NCBI RefSeq assembly: GCF_001417955.2
Contig: NZ_LKTM01000024.1
Coordinates: 46,721 to 110,720 of the forward strand
Direction of reading: 5' to 3'
Length of the DNA: 64,000 nucleotides
Source: Mycobacterium gordonae
GTDB taxonomy: Bacteria; Actinomycetota; Actinomycetes; Mycobacteriales; Mycobacteriaceae
Of this stretch, positions 18,950 to 26,751 are shown piece by piece. Numbering within the stretch: the first letter of the stretch is position 1; each line of letters starts with the position of its first letter. The translations under genes were made by a program, and so were the position numbers. Under the pieces are notes generated by a model. The model did not search any database. It was not told the DNA's origin and saw nothing but the letters and a program-made list of their open reading frames with translations.

Positions 18950-19549
18950 TCACCGAAGGATCGCGACGAGGAAGTCCGAATCCTCGCCGAACGGTCGCAG
19001 GTCCCAGGTGGACAGCAAGAGGTCCGGCGTCAACCCAGCTTCCTGCGCGTCGTCGAGGAATTCGCCGAACTCGTAGTTGCGACCGGCACCGAAGCCGATC
19101 ACCGCTCGCCCGCCGCCTGCCAGATGCGCACGTAAGCGGGCCAAGACGCGGACCCGGGTACTCGGTGCGAGAAAGGTCATGACATTGCCCGCGGAGACGA
19201 TCACGTCGAACTTTTCGGTGATGCCGCGTGCGGGCAGGTCGAGTTCGGCCAGGTCCGCCACCAGCCAGCGCGGCCCGGGATGGTCGTGCTGGGCAGCCTC
19301 GATGAGCACCGGGTCGACGTCGACACCGACGACGTCGTGGCCGTGCGAAGCCAGATACCCGCCGATGCGTCCCGGGCCGCACCCGGCGTCGAGGATGCGC
19401 GCGCCGCGCGGTGCCAGAGCATCGACGAGGCGAGCCTCACCGACCAGGTCATCGCCGGCGCGCGCCATTGAGCGGAAGCGTTCGACGTACCAGTGCGAGT
19501 GCCCGGGGTCTGCCGCGACCTTCTGCATCCAGAGACTCTGATCCGTCAT
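18950..19549 (-). CDS. Class I SAM-dependent methyltransferase
   Basis: A 199-residue protein with a classic Rossmann methyltransferase core: motif I ILDAGCGPGRIGGYL at about 51-65, the acidic VVGVDVDPVLIEAA, and a motif IV-like FDVIVSAGNVM. Substrate unknown. The early GHSHWYVERFRSMARAGDD is shared by a group of actinobacterial small methyltransferases. It lies between the FKBP and HugZ-like genes on the same strand, with a 40-nt gap from the latter. Confidence 0.85.
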   Translation of the reverse strand: MTDQSLWMQKVAADPGHSHWYVERFRSMARAGDDLVGEARLVDALAPRGARILDAGCGPGRIGGYLASHGHDVVGVDVDPVLIEAAQHDHPGPRWLVADLAELDLPARGITEKFDVIVSAGNVMTFLAPSTRVRVLARLRAHLAGGGRAVIGFGAGRNYEFGEFLDDAQEAGLTPDLLLSTWDLRPFGEDSDFLVAILR

Positions 19550-19589
19550 GCAGTCATTGTCTCAAGCGCCACCGGGGAGCCGCCGGCGA

Positions 19590-20345
19590 TCAACTGACTT
19601 GCGCGGCCCGCGCCAAGTCTGCTGTCGCCGAACGCAATTGACCAGGGGAGTCCAGTGGCGAGGGAAATTCCACCCGAGCGCGCGCCTCGCCGCGAGCCGT
19701 GTGCACCCGCAGGTGCAGGCCGTAGCGGTCGATGCTGACGCACTCCGCGGATTCGGTGTCCGGATAGCCGCCGAAAGCCTGGGCCATGTGGACCAGGGCG
19801 TCGGCATGGTCGGCATTGAGATGGGCGATGGCACGCGCCGATCCGAGCGTTACCGGATCTGGCGAGGCAGCGTCATATTGCTCGCCGGTGACTGACTCCA
19901 TACGGCCGTATCCACCCACCCACCGCGCACGCTGGACTTTGAAGAGCCACAGCGTGAAATCGGTGAAGTCCAGATAGGAGTCGGCGCCCGGCACCGCATC
20001 CCGGTATGCCCGGCGAGCCGCGTCCAATTCTGGTGCCGCGGGACGCGTGACCATGCCGGCCAAGGTGACGCGGGCACCGGCCAACGGGTCGTTGTCGCTG
20101 GTCGGCGCCACGATCGACATGCTTGCCCTGGGGTCGGCGGCGAGATTGCGGCCGTGTTCGGCGAGGTCCGACACGCAGAGAACCGGCGTCCCCCCGAGCA
20201 GTCCATAGGCCACCAGGGACGCCCAAGGGTCGCCGCCGGCGGTCAAGGTAGCCAGCGTCGCGGCGTTCGTGGCGGCGGCAATGGTGCGTGCTGCTTCCGC
20301 CGCGGACGGAGCACGTCCGGAGTCACCCTGCCCTCGAACCGTCAC
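19590..20345 (-). CDS. HugZ-like haem-binding split-barrel protein with DUF2470
   Basis: A 251-residue protein. The N-terminal two thirds form a pyridoxamine-phosphate-oxidase-like split barrel (NAATLATLTAGGDPWASLVAYG, then SDLAEHGRNLAADPRASM). The C-terminal part (ARAIAHLNADHADALVHMAQ) is the DUF2470 domain found in HugZ-type haem utilisation proteins, including its HxxxHxxA pattern. Members bind or degrade haem or use flavin. The GTG start lacks an obvious ribosome binding site. Haem function is inferred from family. Confidence 0.82.
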   Translation of the reverse strand: MTVRGQGDSGRAPSAAEAARTIAAATNAATLATLTAGGDPWASLVAYGLLGGTPVLCVSDLAEHGRNLAADPRASMSIVAPTSDNDPLAGARVTLAGMVTRPAAPELDAARRAYRDAVPGADSYLDFTDFTLWLFKVQRARWVGGYGRMESVTGEQYDAASPDPVTLGSARAIAHLNADHADALVHMAQAFGGYPDTESAECVSIDRYGLHLRVHTARGEARARVEFPSPLDSPGQLRSATADLARAAQVS

Positions 20346-20384
20346 GGAGGTGAGGCTACGCGCTGGGGCTCGCCGACCGTCGGG

Positions 20385-20975
20385 TCATCGTGTGCCGGCC
20401 ACCGGCCAACGCGCCACCAGATCCGGCGGTACCCACGCGGGCCAGGTTGCGGCGCCGACGATGAACCCGCCCGCCAGTTGCGCCACAATGCGCGGCCCCC
20501 GGATACCGCTGTTGTCGTAAAACGTCGCGGAGTCCGCGCGGGCCGCCGCCTGGGCGACCAACGTCCACAGTCGCTGATAGCGCTGACGAATTTTGACTTC
20601 GGGCACCGTGTGTCCGCCCGCTGCGACGCGGTGGTGTACCCGAAGTACGGCAAGTTCCTCGGGGATCAGCACCGCATGAACAACAACCGTATAGCCGCCG
20701 GCATGTGCGGTGTCGATGAGTTCAAGCTTGGATGGGTGCGAAAAGACGGTCTCGGCAATGAACGAGACGCCTTGTTTGATCAACAGCGCCCGCGTTCGTG
20801 CCGCGATCCGTGCGGCCTCGTAGGCATGACCGGCTGCATCATCGGGCCAGCGCTGCTTGGCGATCTCATCTGCATTGACGACGACGCTGCCCGGGAGCAG
20901 GGGCGCCAGGGTCAGCTCCACGAAGGTGGACTTGCCGGCACCATTGCACCCGACGACCAGGTCAAGTCGATTCAC
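20385..20975 (-). CDS. Zeta-toxin-like kinase (toxin of a TA pair)
   Basis: A 196-residue P-loop protein. Walker A GCNGAGKS is at 9-16, followed by VVNADEIAKQRWP and FIAETVFSHPSKLELID, the order seen in zeta toxins and related kinases. Zeta toxins phosphorylate UDP-GlcNAc and block wall synthesis. Its start overlaps the upstream antitoxin-like gene by 4 nt, so the two are translated together. Whether this copy is toxic is not shown by sequence; a housekeeping zeta-like ATPase is the alternative. Confidence 0.82.
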   Translation of the reverse strand: MNRLDLVVGCNGAGKSTFVELTLAPLLPGSVVVNADEIAKQRWPDDAAGHAYEAARIAARTRALLIKQGVSFIAETVFSHPSKLELIDTAHAGGYTVVVHAVLIPEELAVLRVHHRVAAGGHTVPEVKIRQRYQRLWTLVAQAAARADSATFYDNSGIRGPRIVAQLAGGFIVGAATWPAWVPPDLVARWPVAGTR

Positions 20976-21358
20976 CGATCGTGCAGCACCGTCGAGGTGC
21001 CATCGGGACGGTACTGCAGCAGCTCCCCGTCCTCATTGAGTGCCACGGTGGTGATCCCGCGCGCCGCGAGCGTTTTGCCGTAATCAGTGCTTGCCAGATT
21101 CTCTTCGATGGCGGCGGCGATCTCGGCGTTGAACACCACGCCTTCTTCGGGGGTCAGGTCGCGCAACGGCGTGTCACCGGCCAGCGCGGACTCCACCTTG
21201 CGGCGGGCCGCCGTCTGCTGAGCGGACACGGCTCGGCCGACGCGGGCCCAGTGATCGAGCTGCTGCTTGGCCGAACGGCTTTGACGCGCGCCCTCTGCTG
21301 CGGCGCTGTCCATCAGGTCGGCGGCAAAGCGCGTGACCCGGTCTGCGGCGTTAACCAT
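20972..21358 (-). CDS. Antitoxin-like partner of the zeta-like protein (ParD-like)
   Basis: A 128-residue, helix-rich protein with no membrane segment. Its first 65 residues (AADRVTRFAADLMDSAAAEG and SRSAKQQLDHWARVGRAVSA) match the pattern of ParD-like antitoxins linked to zeta-type toxins: an amphipathic helix plus a QQLDHWxRxGR motif. The C-terminal half probably contacts the toxin. It overlaps the toxin by 4 nt and lies behind a repeat-rich promoter (21376-21409), which suits autoregulation. Confidence 0.78.
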   Translation of the reverse strand: MVNAADRVTRFAADLMDSAAAEGARQSRSAKQQLDHWARVGRAVSAQQTAARRKVESALAGDTPLRDLTPEEGVVFNAEIAAAIEENLASTDYGKTLAARGITTVALNEDGELLQYRPDGTSTVLHDR

Positions 21359-21375
21359 GGCGGCACCTCACTCAT

Positions 21376-21409
21376 GTAGCAATATGAAACTACCGTAGCA
21401 GATTGCTAC
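21376..21409. promoter_or_regulatory. Repeats in the toxin-antitoxin promoter
   Basis: GTAGCAAT (21376-21383) is repeated inverted as ATTGCTAC (21402-21409), with a further direct GTAGCA at 21395-21400. All three lie in the 47 nt upstream of the antitoxin start, where TA antitoxins normally bind to repress their own operon. The rightmost arm overlaps the stop codon of the upstream membrane protein gene. Confidence 0.6.
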
Positions 21410-22047
21410 CGCGCCGGTCGCACCGAGCGGCGGTCAGGCAGCATCAGGAGAGCGGCCAGCAAGAAGCACAGCGCGCCGACGAAGGTGCCGATGTTGGCCA
21501 GCCAGGCGTCTTCGGTGACACCTTTCTTGGTGATGAAGGCTCCGACTGCTGAGATGCCGAACGCGATCGAGCCGACCATATTTGTCCACTCTGCCCACCA
21601 TTCGCGCGACTTCGGTCGAAGAAATCCCACCGACAGAGTTATCGCCGCAACGCCCAAGACGCCGCTTACCAGGAAGGCCGCCGACCCCGCCGCGTCCGGC
21701 CCCCAGACGAAGTGCCGGCGGGAGGGGAGTCGATGCGCCCACAACGCTGCCGCCGTGCTGACGTTGAAGCACAGGGTGCCCACGAACTGTGTTGCCGCCG
21801 AAAGCCATTCAGCTCGTATGGTCGGCGTCGCCCATGTCCGGCCCGCGGACGGTCGGCTGAGCCACAGTTGGATGAGCGCCGCGCTGGTGAAGAACCACGC
21901 GCCGACGAAACACAGCAGGTTGGTGGCTCCGGCGCCGCCCACCAGTGCGAATCCAGGTGCCGTGCCGATCGCGAACAGCGACGAACCGATCGCGAACAAC
22001 CAGCACTGGCTCCGCAGCAACTCAGACTTCACTGTTTCCGTTCGCAC
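21406..22047 (-). CDS. YrhK-like membrane protein
   Basis: A 213-residue protein with about six hydrophobic segments. Two halves share the YrhK-like pattern of a helix with FAIGSxLFxIG followed by a second helix with NxxxFVGAxxF, suggesting an internal duplication. GTG 22047 gives a short soluble N-terminus before LLRSQCWLFAIGSSLF. It lies upstream of the TA pair on the same strand. No transport or enzymatic motif is visible; function unknown. Confidence 0.68.
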   Translation of the reverse strand: MRTETVKSELLRSQCWLFAIGSSLFAIGTAPGFALVGGAGATNLLCFVGAWFFTSAALIQLWLSRPSAGRTWATPTIRAEWLSAATQFVGTLCFNVSTAAALWAHRLPSRRHFVWGPDAAGSAAFLVSGVLGVAAITLSVGFLRPKSREWWAEWTNMVGSIAFGISAVGAFITKKGVTEDAWLANIGTFVGALCFLLAALLMLPDRRSVRPAR

Positions 22048-22184
22048 TCGTCGGCGGGCTTCGCAACGGTTCCGCGCTGGCCGATCGAGGCGAAGATTTC
22101 ATGACGGTTTCAGTTGAGCAAAGGTACCGCAGCTTACCCCGTGGCGAGGGCCGGCAAGGACCAGCGGGCTTTAGCGTTGACAGC

Positions 22185-22613
22185 ATGGCCGGATTGGGCA
22201 ATCGCGTGAAGCGTTGGCGCACAGCGCTGCACGTGACCGTGTCAGCGCTGATGGTTGCCGTCGCGGCACTCGCGGTCGCCCCGACAGCTCATGCGGCCGC
22301 GGCTACGGCCACGCTCAGGGTGACATCGACCTGGCAGACTGGCTTCATCGCCAGCTTCACCATCACGAACATGAGCATGGCGCCGCTCTCCGACTGGAGG
22401 TTGGATTTCGACATGCCGGCGGGGCAGTCCGTCATCCACACGTGGAACAGTTCCGCTGCGCAATCCGGCACGCACTGGGTTATCACCCCCGCAAACTGGA
22501 ATCGCGTGATCGCGCCCGGTGGCACGGCCACCGGCGGTATGCGAGGTGTGTTGAGCGGTACTTACACGGCGCCGTCGAACTGCGTTCTCAACGGCCAATT
22601 GCCCTGCAGCTAG
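22185..22613 (+). CDS. Secreted CBM2 carbohydrate-binding protein (Rv1987-like)
   Basis: A 142-residue exported protein. Residues 1 to about 40 are a signal peptide ending in APTAHA. The rest is one family 2 carbohydrate-binding module: WQTGFIASFTITNMSMAPLSDWRL, SGTHWVITPANWNRVIAPGG, and the closing Cys pair. Length and sequence recall M. tuberculosis Rv1987 (142 residues, annotated as a possible chitinase). There is no catalytic domain, so it should bind cellulose or chitin-like glycans rather than cut them. It converges on an NlpC/P60-like gene. Confidence 0.88.
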   Translation: MAGLGNRVKRWRTALHVTVSALMVAVAALAVAPTAHAAAATATLRVTSTWQTGFIASFTITNMSMAPLSDWRLDFDMPAGQSVIHTWNSSAAQSGTHWVITPANWNRVIAPGGTATGGMRGVLSGTYTAPSNCVLNGQLPCS

Positions 22614-22651
22614 CGGCGATTGGGTACGGAACCCTGGCTTTGCTGCTGGCG

Positions 22652-23476
22652 TCAGCCGATCGGTCGCCAGGCACCGAGAACGGCTTCCCGGTACCAGCCC
22701 GCCCGATCGCGGACCTGAACCCCGATTCGGTTCTGCGCGTTGACCCGGCTGTCAAGGATGTGTTGATCATCGATGTAGATCACCGTGTGCGAGGCATGGC
22801 CGGCATCTCCGTTGGGGTGCAGATATAGCAAATCCCCGGGCACAAACGGGCCCTCTTTGGGGATGCGGCGACCCATCGGGCCAGCTGTCCCGTCCGCCTG
22901 CCGGTGCACGTCACCGCCGAACTTGATACCGAGGCCGTAGTTGTAGACCCACGCGGTGAAGTTCGAGCAGTCCAAGCCTTTTCCGGCATCCCACGCCGTT
23001 GGTCCGTGCGGGTCATCGGTGTCGGGATTGTCCGCGGCCGCACCGGTATACGTCGAAGCCGACGGGTCCCAACCGGGGATGTGATGGTGACGGTACTGCA
23101 GCCCCAGCGGGTTGCCGGGTGTGTAGATGTAGCGCATCGCAACGGCGAGAATCCGTTCCTGCTTCCACGTTGTGGAACCGCACTGCGCGCCTTCGGGGAT
23201 TGCCGGTGTGGGCAAGGTGTCGGCTGCGGGTCCCCACCCGTGATTCAGGTAGTGGCCCTCGGCGTCCGTCCGATACCACTCGGCAGCAGGCTCGTGAGAC
23301 TGGGGAAGTCCGTCTCGGGCGGCGAAATCTGCCGTCAATGAGGTCCACGTGCAGGAGAACGGGTAGGACCACTCGCCGCCTCTGGCCAGTCCGACGGGGA
23401 AATAGATTGCGGTCGCTGACATAGCGACACAAAGCGCAGCCCGTATCGAGAAGAGCAGTTTTCTCCGATGCTGCAA
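22652..23476 (-). CDS. Exported NlpC/P60-like cysteine peptidase
   Basis: A 274-residue protein with an N-terminal signal or anchor helix (residues 7-29). The C-terminal half has the NlpC/P60 layout: Cys170 in GLDCSNFTAWVYNYGLG, VPGDLLYLHPN, His230 in GHASHTVIYID, and an acidic third position near Asp242. Family members hydrolyse peptidoglycan stem peptides or amides. An N-terminal region of about 120 residues is unlike the Rip proteins. It lies between a CBM2 protein and an L,D-transpeptidase, supporting a cell-wall role. Substrate is inferred. Confidence 0.78.
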   Translation of the reverse strand: MQHRRKLLFSIRAALCVAMSATAIYFPVGLARGGEWSYPFSCTWTSLTADFAARDGLPQSHEPAAEWYRTDAEGHYLNHGWGPAADTLPTPAIPEGAQCGSTTWKQERILAVAMRYIYTPGNPLGLQYRHHHIPGWDPSASTYTGAAADNPDTDDPHGPTAWDAGKGLDCSNFTAWVYNYGLGIKFGGDVHRQADGTAGPMGRRIPKEGPFVPGDLLYLHPNGDAGHASHTVIYIDDQHILDSRVNAQNRIGVQVRDRAGWYREAVLGAWRPIG

Positions 23477-23583
23477 CGGACCCTCTGCTTTGTCGAGCGA
23501 TCACCTGATTAGGCAGATGCTAACGCGCAAAGCTATCCGCGACTACGGCATTGCCATGCCGAATGGAGGCGAAAGGGTACGAA

Positions 23584-24846
23584 CTATGAGGACCGCGGCA
23601 GCGCGCTACCTTTGCGCCACTCGTCCCAGCTGAGCGTCCAGTCGCCGTTCTGCTCGATCTTCAGCGGCGGCCCACCGGTGTTGTGCACTTCCACGACGTC
23701 ACCCGGCACAGAGAAGCCGTAAAACCATTTGGCGTTGTCGCCGTTGAGGTTCAAGCAGCCGTGCGAGGTATCGGTCTTGCCTTGAGCCCAGATCGTCGAA
23801 TCAAGCTGATGGAGATAGATGCCGTCAATGCTGATCCTGGTGGCGTAATTGATCGTCTCGCGGTACCCGAGCCGGGAATTCTTCGGCAACCCGAACGTCG
23901 AGGAATCCATCACGACCGGGTTGCCCTTGTCCAGGACGGTGTAGACACCCGGGGGAGTCCAGAACGACAAGGTCCGTCCACCGATGGTCTCGGTGCCACC
24001 CATCCCCATGGAGGTGGGCATGGTCCGAACCAGTTTCCCGTTGTCGAATACGCTCACCAGCTTGGTCGCGTCGTCGGCAATAGAGACGTGCGCATCGCCG
24101 ATGCGAAATGAAACCCGGCTGTCCTCCTGCCCAAATATGCCATCGCCCAGCGCAATACCGTAGATCTTGGCGTCGGCCGTCACCGTGGTGCCGGGCTCGT
24201 AGTAATGTTCCGGCCGCCAGTGGGCGTTTTGGGAGTTGACCCAGAACCAGGATCCCGGAACGGGGGGATTGGTGGTCACCGCCAGCTGACGTTCGGCGGC
24301 GGCCCGATCGGCGATCTGCTCATCGAAGTGCGCGACGAGGACTGTTCCGACCCCGTAGGTGCCGCCGTCCCGCAACGTAGCCTCTGAGGTCATCGTGAAC
24401 GAGACCTTGGTCTGGTTGGACGGCCGCAACGTGGAGAAGGACGAAACTTGCGAGTTTTCAACGTTGTTGGTCCCGCGGCTGGTGACATTGAGGGTGTAGG
24501 TATGGGCGTAGCCGAGCGGGCCAGTCGGTTTCCACACGGTGTTATCCGGTGTCATGACGCCGTCGATCGGCTTGCCCGCATCGTTGACCATGCGTACCGC
24601 GACCAACGTTCCCGTGTCGGCCTTGACCTTCACCGGCGTCGTCGGCTGTACATCATGCGCATCCGGACCCGGCGTGATCGTCACCTGCGCCGGCCCCTTC
24701 GGCGCGTCGCCCAGTGAATGGCGCGCAGAGCACGCCGGCGCCGCGACGCCGAGCACTCCAAGCACGACGAACACGGATAGCAACTGGCGCCGCCGCCGGC
24801 CGGGAAACATGTTGGCTGTCACCGCAAATGAATTAGCCAGCGGCAT
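23584..24846 (-). CDS. L,D-transpeptidase lipoprotein
   Basis: A 420-residue lipoprotein with a lipobox ending at Cys39 (VAAPAC), two immunoglobulin-like regions (about 50-250) and a YkuD catalytic domain. The active site SHGCLN is at 361-366 with nucleophile Cys364, and the upstream His346 lies in IYLHQLD. It makes 3-3 cross-links between meso-diaminopimelate residues in peptidoglycan and is the carbapenem-sensitive enzyme type of mycobacteria. The layout matches the LdtMt2/LdtMt5 group (NTGGPPLKIEQNGDWTLSWDEW tail). ATG 24810 is a possible later start. Confidence 0.92.
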   Translation of the reverse strand: MPLANSFAVTANMFPGRRRRQLLSVFVVLGVLGVAAPACSARHSLGDAPKGPAQVTITPGPDAHDVQPTTPVKVKADTGTLVAVRMVNDAGKPIDGVMTPDNTVWKPTGPLGYAHTYTLNVTSRGTNNVENSQVSSFSTLRPSNQTKVSFTMTSEATLRDGGTYGVGTVLVAHFDEQIADRAAAERQLAVTTNPPVPGSWFWVNSQNAHWRPEHYYEPGTTVTADAKIYGIALGDGIFGQEDSRVSFRIGDAHVSIADDATKLVSVFDNGKLVRTMPTSMGMGGTETIGGRTLSFWTPPGVYTVLDKGNPVVMDSSTFGLPKNSRLGYRETINYATRISIDGIYLHQLDSTIWAQGKTDTSHGCLNLNGDNAKWFYGFSVPGDVVEVHNTGGPPLKIEQNGDWTLSWDEWRKGSALPRSS

Positions 24847-24897
24847 GGGGCTTCAAACCATTGCGTAACTCACCCGAACGCGAGAGATCATGGGCTG

Positions 24898-25719
24898 GTG
24901 CCCGACGACGAGCTAGAAAACCTGTACTGGGTCCCCCCGGATCAGTTCACTGCCGAACGCACGAAGTTATCCGCAGCGGCTAAAGAGCGGGGCGACGCCG
25001 CTGCACGCAAACGGATCACAGCGGCCCGCAAACCCACCACAGCGGCGTGGATTGTCAACCGGTTGATGATCGGAAGTCGGGAGGCACGGCTCCGCCTGGC
25101 CGAGTTGGGTGACAGTCTGCGCACCGCGCATGCCGCGATGGACGGCGGGCACATCAGGGAGCTGTCCGCCCAGCAACACCATCTCATCAACGAATTGACC
25201 GAAGCCGCATTCGATGCGGCCGAGGTGACAAACGTGTCGTCGACGGTGCGCGACGACGTCGCGGGCACGCTGCAAGCCGCGATCGCCGACCCCGAAGTGA
25301 GGGCGCGCCTGGGCCGCCTGGTCAAGGCCGAACGTTGGTCAGGCTTCGGCGACGTCGGCGACAGTGCGGCGGTGTCAGCGACCGCCGGACCTAAGCGGAC
25401 CCCGCCGGCGGCCAAACCATCCCCGTCGAAGACGCCGCAGCGCGACCGGAGAGCCGAGGCCGTCAGGCGGGAGCGGGAGAGGTTGACGGCAGCGGTAGCT
25501 GCCGCTGAGCGGGCAGCGACGCAAGCCGACAGTGTGGTCTCCGACCGGCGAGCCGAACGTGAGGCGGCCCGCACGCGCCGTGACGAAGCAGCGGCAGTCC
25601 TGAGCAAGGCGGAGCGCGCGGTGGCCGACGCTGAGCGGAGCTACGAAAAAGCCCGCCGGGCCGGCCGCGAGGCTGCGCAGGCGCTGAAAGAGGCCAAGGC
25701 CCAGCTGAAGCGGACGTAG
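24898..25719 (+). CDS. Coiled-coil protein of unknown function
   Basis: A 273-residue soluble protein. Residues 1-140 are a helical domain with the conserved-looking ARKPTTAAWIVNRLM segment. Residues about 150-180 form a Pro/Lys-rich linker. From about 180 to the end is a long charged Ala/Arg/Glu coiled coil. GTG 24898 begins MPDDELENLYWVPPDQF, the likely native N-terminus, 51 nt from the divergent transpeptidase start. I do not recognise a named family; similar proteins occur in actinobacteria as hypotheticals. Confidence 0.7.
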   Translation: MPDDELENLYWVPPDQFTAERTKLSAAAKERGDAAARKRITAARKPTTAAWIVNRLMIGSREARLRLAELGDSLRTAHAAMDGGHIRELSAQQHHLINELTEAAFDAAEVTNVSSTVRDDVAGTLQAAIADPEVRARLGRLVKAERWSGFGDVGDSAAVSATAGPKRTPPAAKPSPSKTPQRDRRAEAVRRERERLTAAVAAAERAATQADSVVSDRRAEREAARTRRDEAAAVLSKAERAVADAERSYEKARRAGREAAQALKEAKAQLKRT

Positions 25720-25822
25720 CGCTCGCGTCCGTGCGGTGCGCCTCCTCAAACCGCGACAGTCCGGGGCGGTCTCCACTAACCTGAGGGGTCATATCGGGCC
25801 GTCGATGGCAGGGGAGAAGTCA

Positions 25823-26653
25823 TTGTCTGTGGTGAACCCGTCCCTAAATGTCTCGCCCGAAGTGGTTGCGGCCGCGGCCCAGGATGTGGCCGGTGTCGGC
25901 GCGGCGCTCGACCGGGTGTATGCGGCGGTGGCGCCGGCGACCACATCGGTGCTGGCCGCGGCGCAGGATGAAGTGTCCGCGGCGATCGCCGAGTTCTTCT
26001 CCGGGCACGGGCAGGCCTTCGCGGCGCTCGGCGCGAAAGCTGCGTCGTTTCAGAACCTGTTCGCGCAGGCGCTGACTAACGCCAGCCAGCAGTACACGGC
26101 CGCCGAGACCGCGATCGTCGGCCACCTGCAGGCGGCCACCGCCGCGCTGCACCTACCACCGATCTTCGGCCCGCGGCCGGTGCCCTCCTCGGTGCCGGTC
26201 GACCCCTCGCTGTTCGCCGGCACCTACTACGAGCAGGGCAGTGTCAAGCAGTTCTTCTCGCTCGGCCTCGTCAACACGAAGGCGACGTACAGCCTTAACC
26301 CAGACGGCACGATCCGTGTCCAGAACTCGGGCAACTACTTCTTCAACGGCGGCCCGCTGTCGGCGATCACCGGGTCCGCGGTGCCGCTCAACGCGACCAA
26401 CACGGCGCTGGACGTCAGCTTCCTGCCGTTCAAACTGCCGTTCAGCCTCAGCGCGCCGACGGGCAACTACATCATCGTCGCGCGTGCCCCCGACTACAGC
26501 TGGGTCCTGGTCAGCGATCCGACAGGGTTCAGCGGCTACGTGCTGACGCGTAGCCAGTTCATTCCGGCCCCGCAGTACCAGCAACTGGTAGGGGAGTTGG
26601 TCTCCCACGGCGTTTGGGGGCCGATCACCCCGACGAACCAGTACGCCTCCTGA
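25823..26653 (+). CDS. PE-domain protein with C-terminal lipocalin domain
   Basis: About 276 residues. Residues 1 to about 100 are a PE domain (SPEVVAAAAQDVAGVGAALDRVYAAV) ending with the type VII export signal YTAAE. A Pro-rich linker leads at about 128 into a bacterial lipocalin (Blc-like) fold: GTYYE at 133-137 in place of the GxW motif, ATYSLNPDGTIRVQNSG, then YSWVLVSDPTGFSGYVLTRSQF. Lipocalins carry lipids or haem in a barrel. The fusion would place such a barrel at or outside the cell surface. The start is uncertain: AGGGGAGAAG precedes TTG 25823, with GTGs at 25829 and 25832 and an ATG at 25805. The upstream neighbour is a coiled-coil gene. Confidence 0.85.
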   Translation: MSVVNPSLNVSPEVVAAAAQDVAGVGAALDRVYAAVAPATTSVLAAAQDEVSAAIAEFFSGHGQAFAALGAKAASFQNLFAQALTNASQQYTAAETAIVGHLQAATAALHLPPIFGPRPVPSSVPVDPSLFAGTYYEQGSVKQFFSLGLVNTKATYSLNPDGTIRVQNSGNYFFNGGPLSAITGSAVPLNATNTALDVSFLPFKLPFSLSAPTGNYIIVARAPDYSWVLVSDPTGFSGYVLTRSQFIPAPQYQQLVGELVSHGVWGPITPTNQYAS

Positions 26654-26751
26654 CCGTCCGGCTCATCACAGGTCAGGGAGTTCATCGTCCCGTGTGAAAT
26701 TAACGCCGGAAATCGCCAATAAAACCCACCAATCCCAACTACGCGAAATTG

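Noticed and set aside
18918..19382. N-terminal extension of the FKBP lipoprotein frame
   Set aside because: It runs antisense in the methyltransferase gene; the signal peptide and lipobox place the start at GTG 18917.
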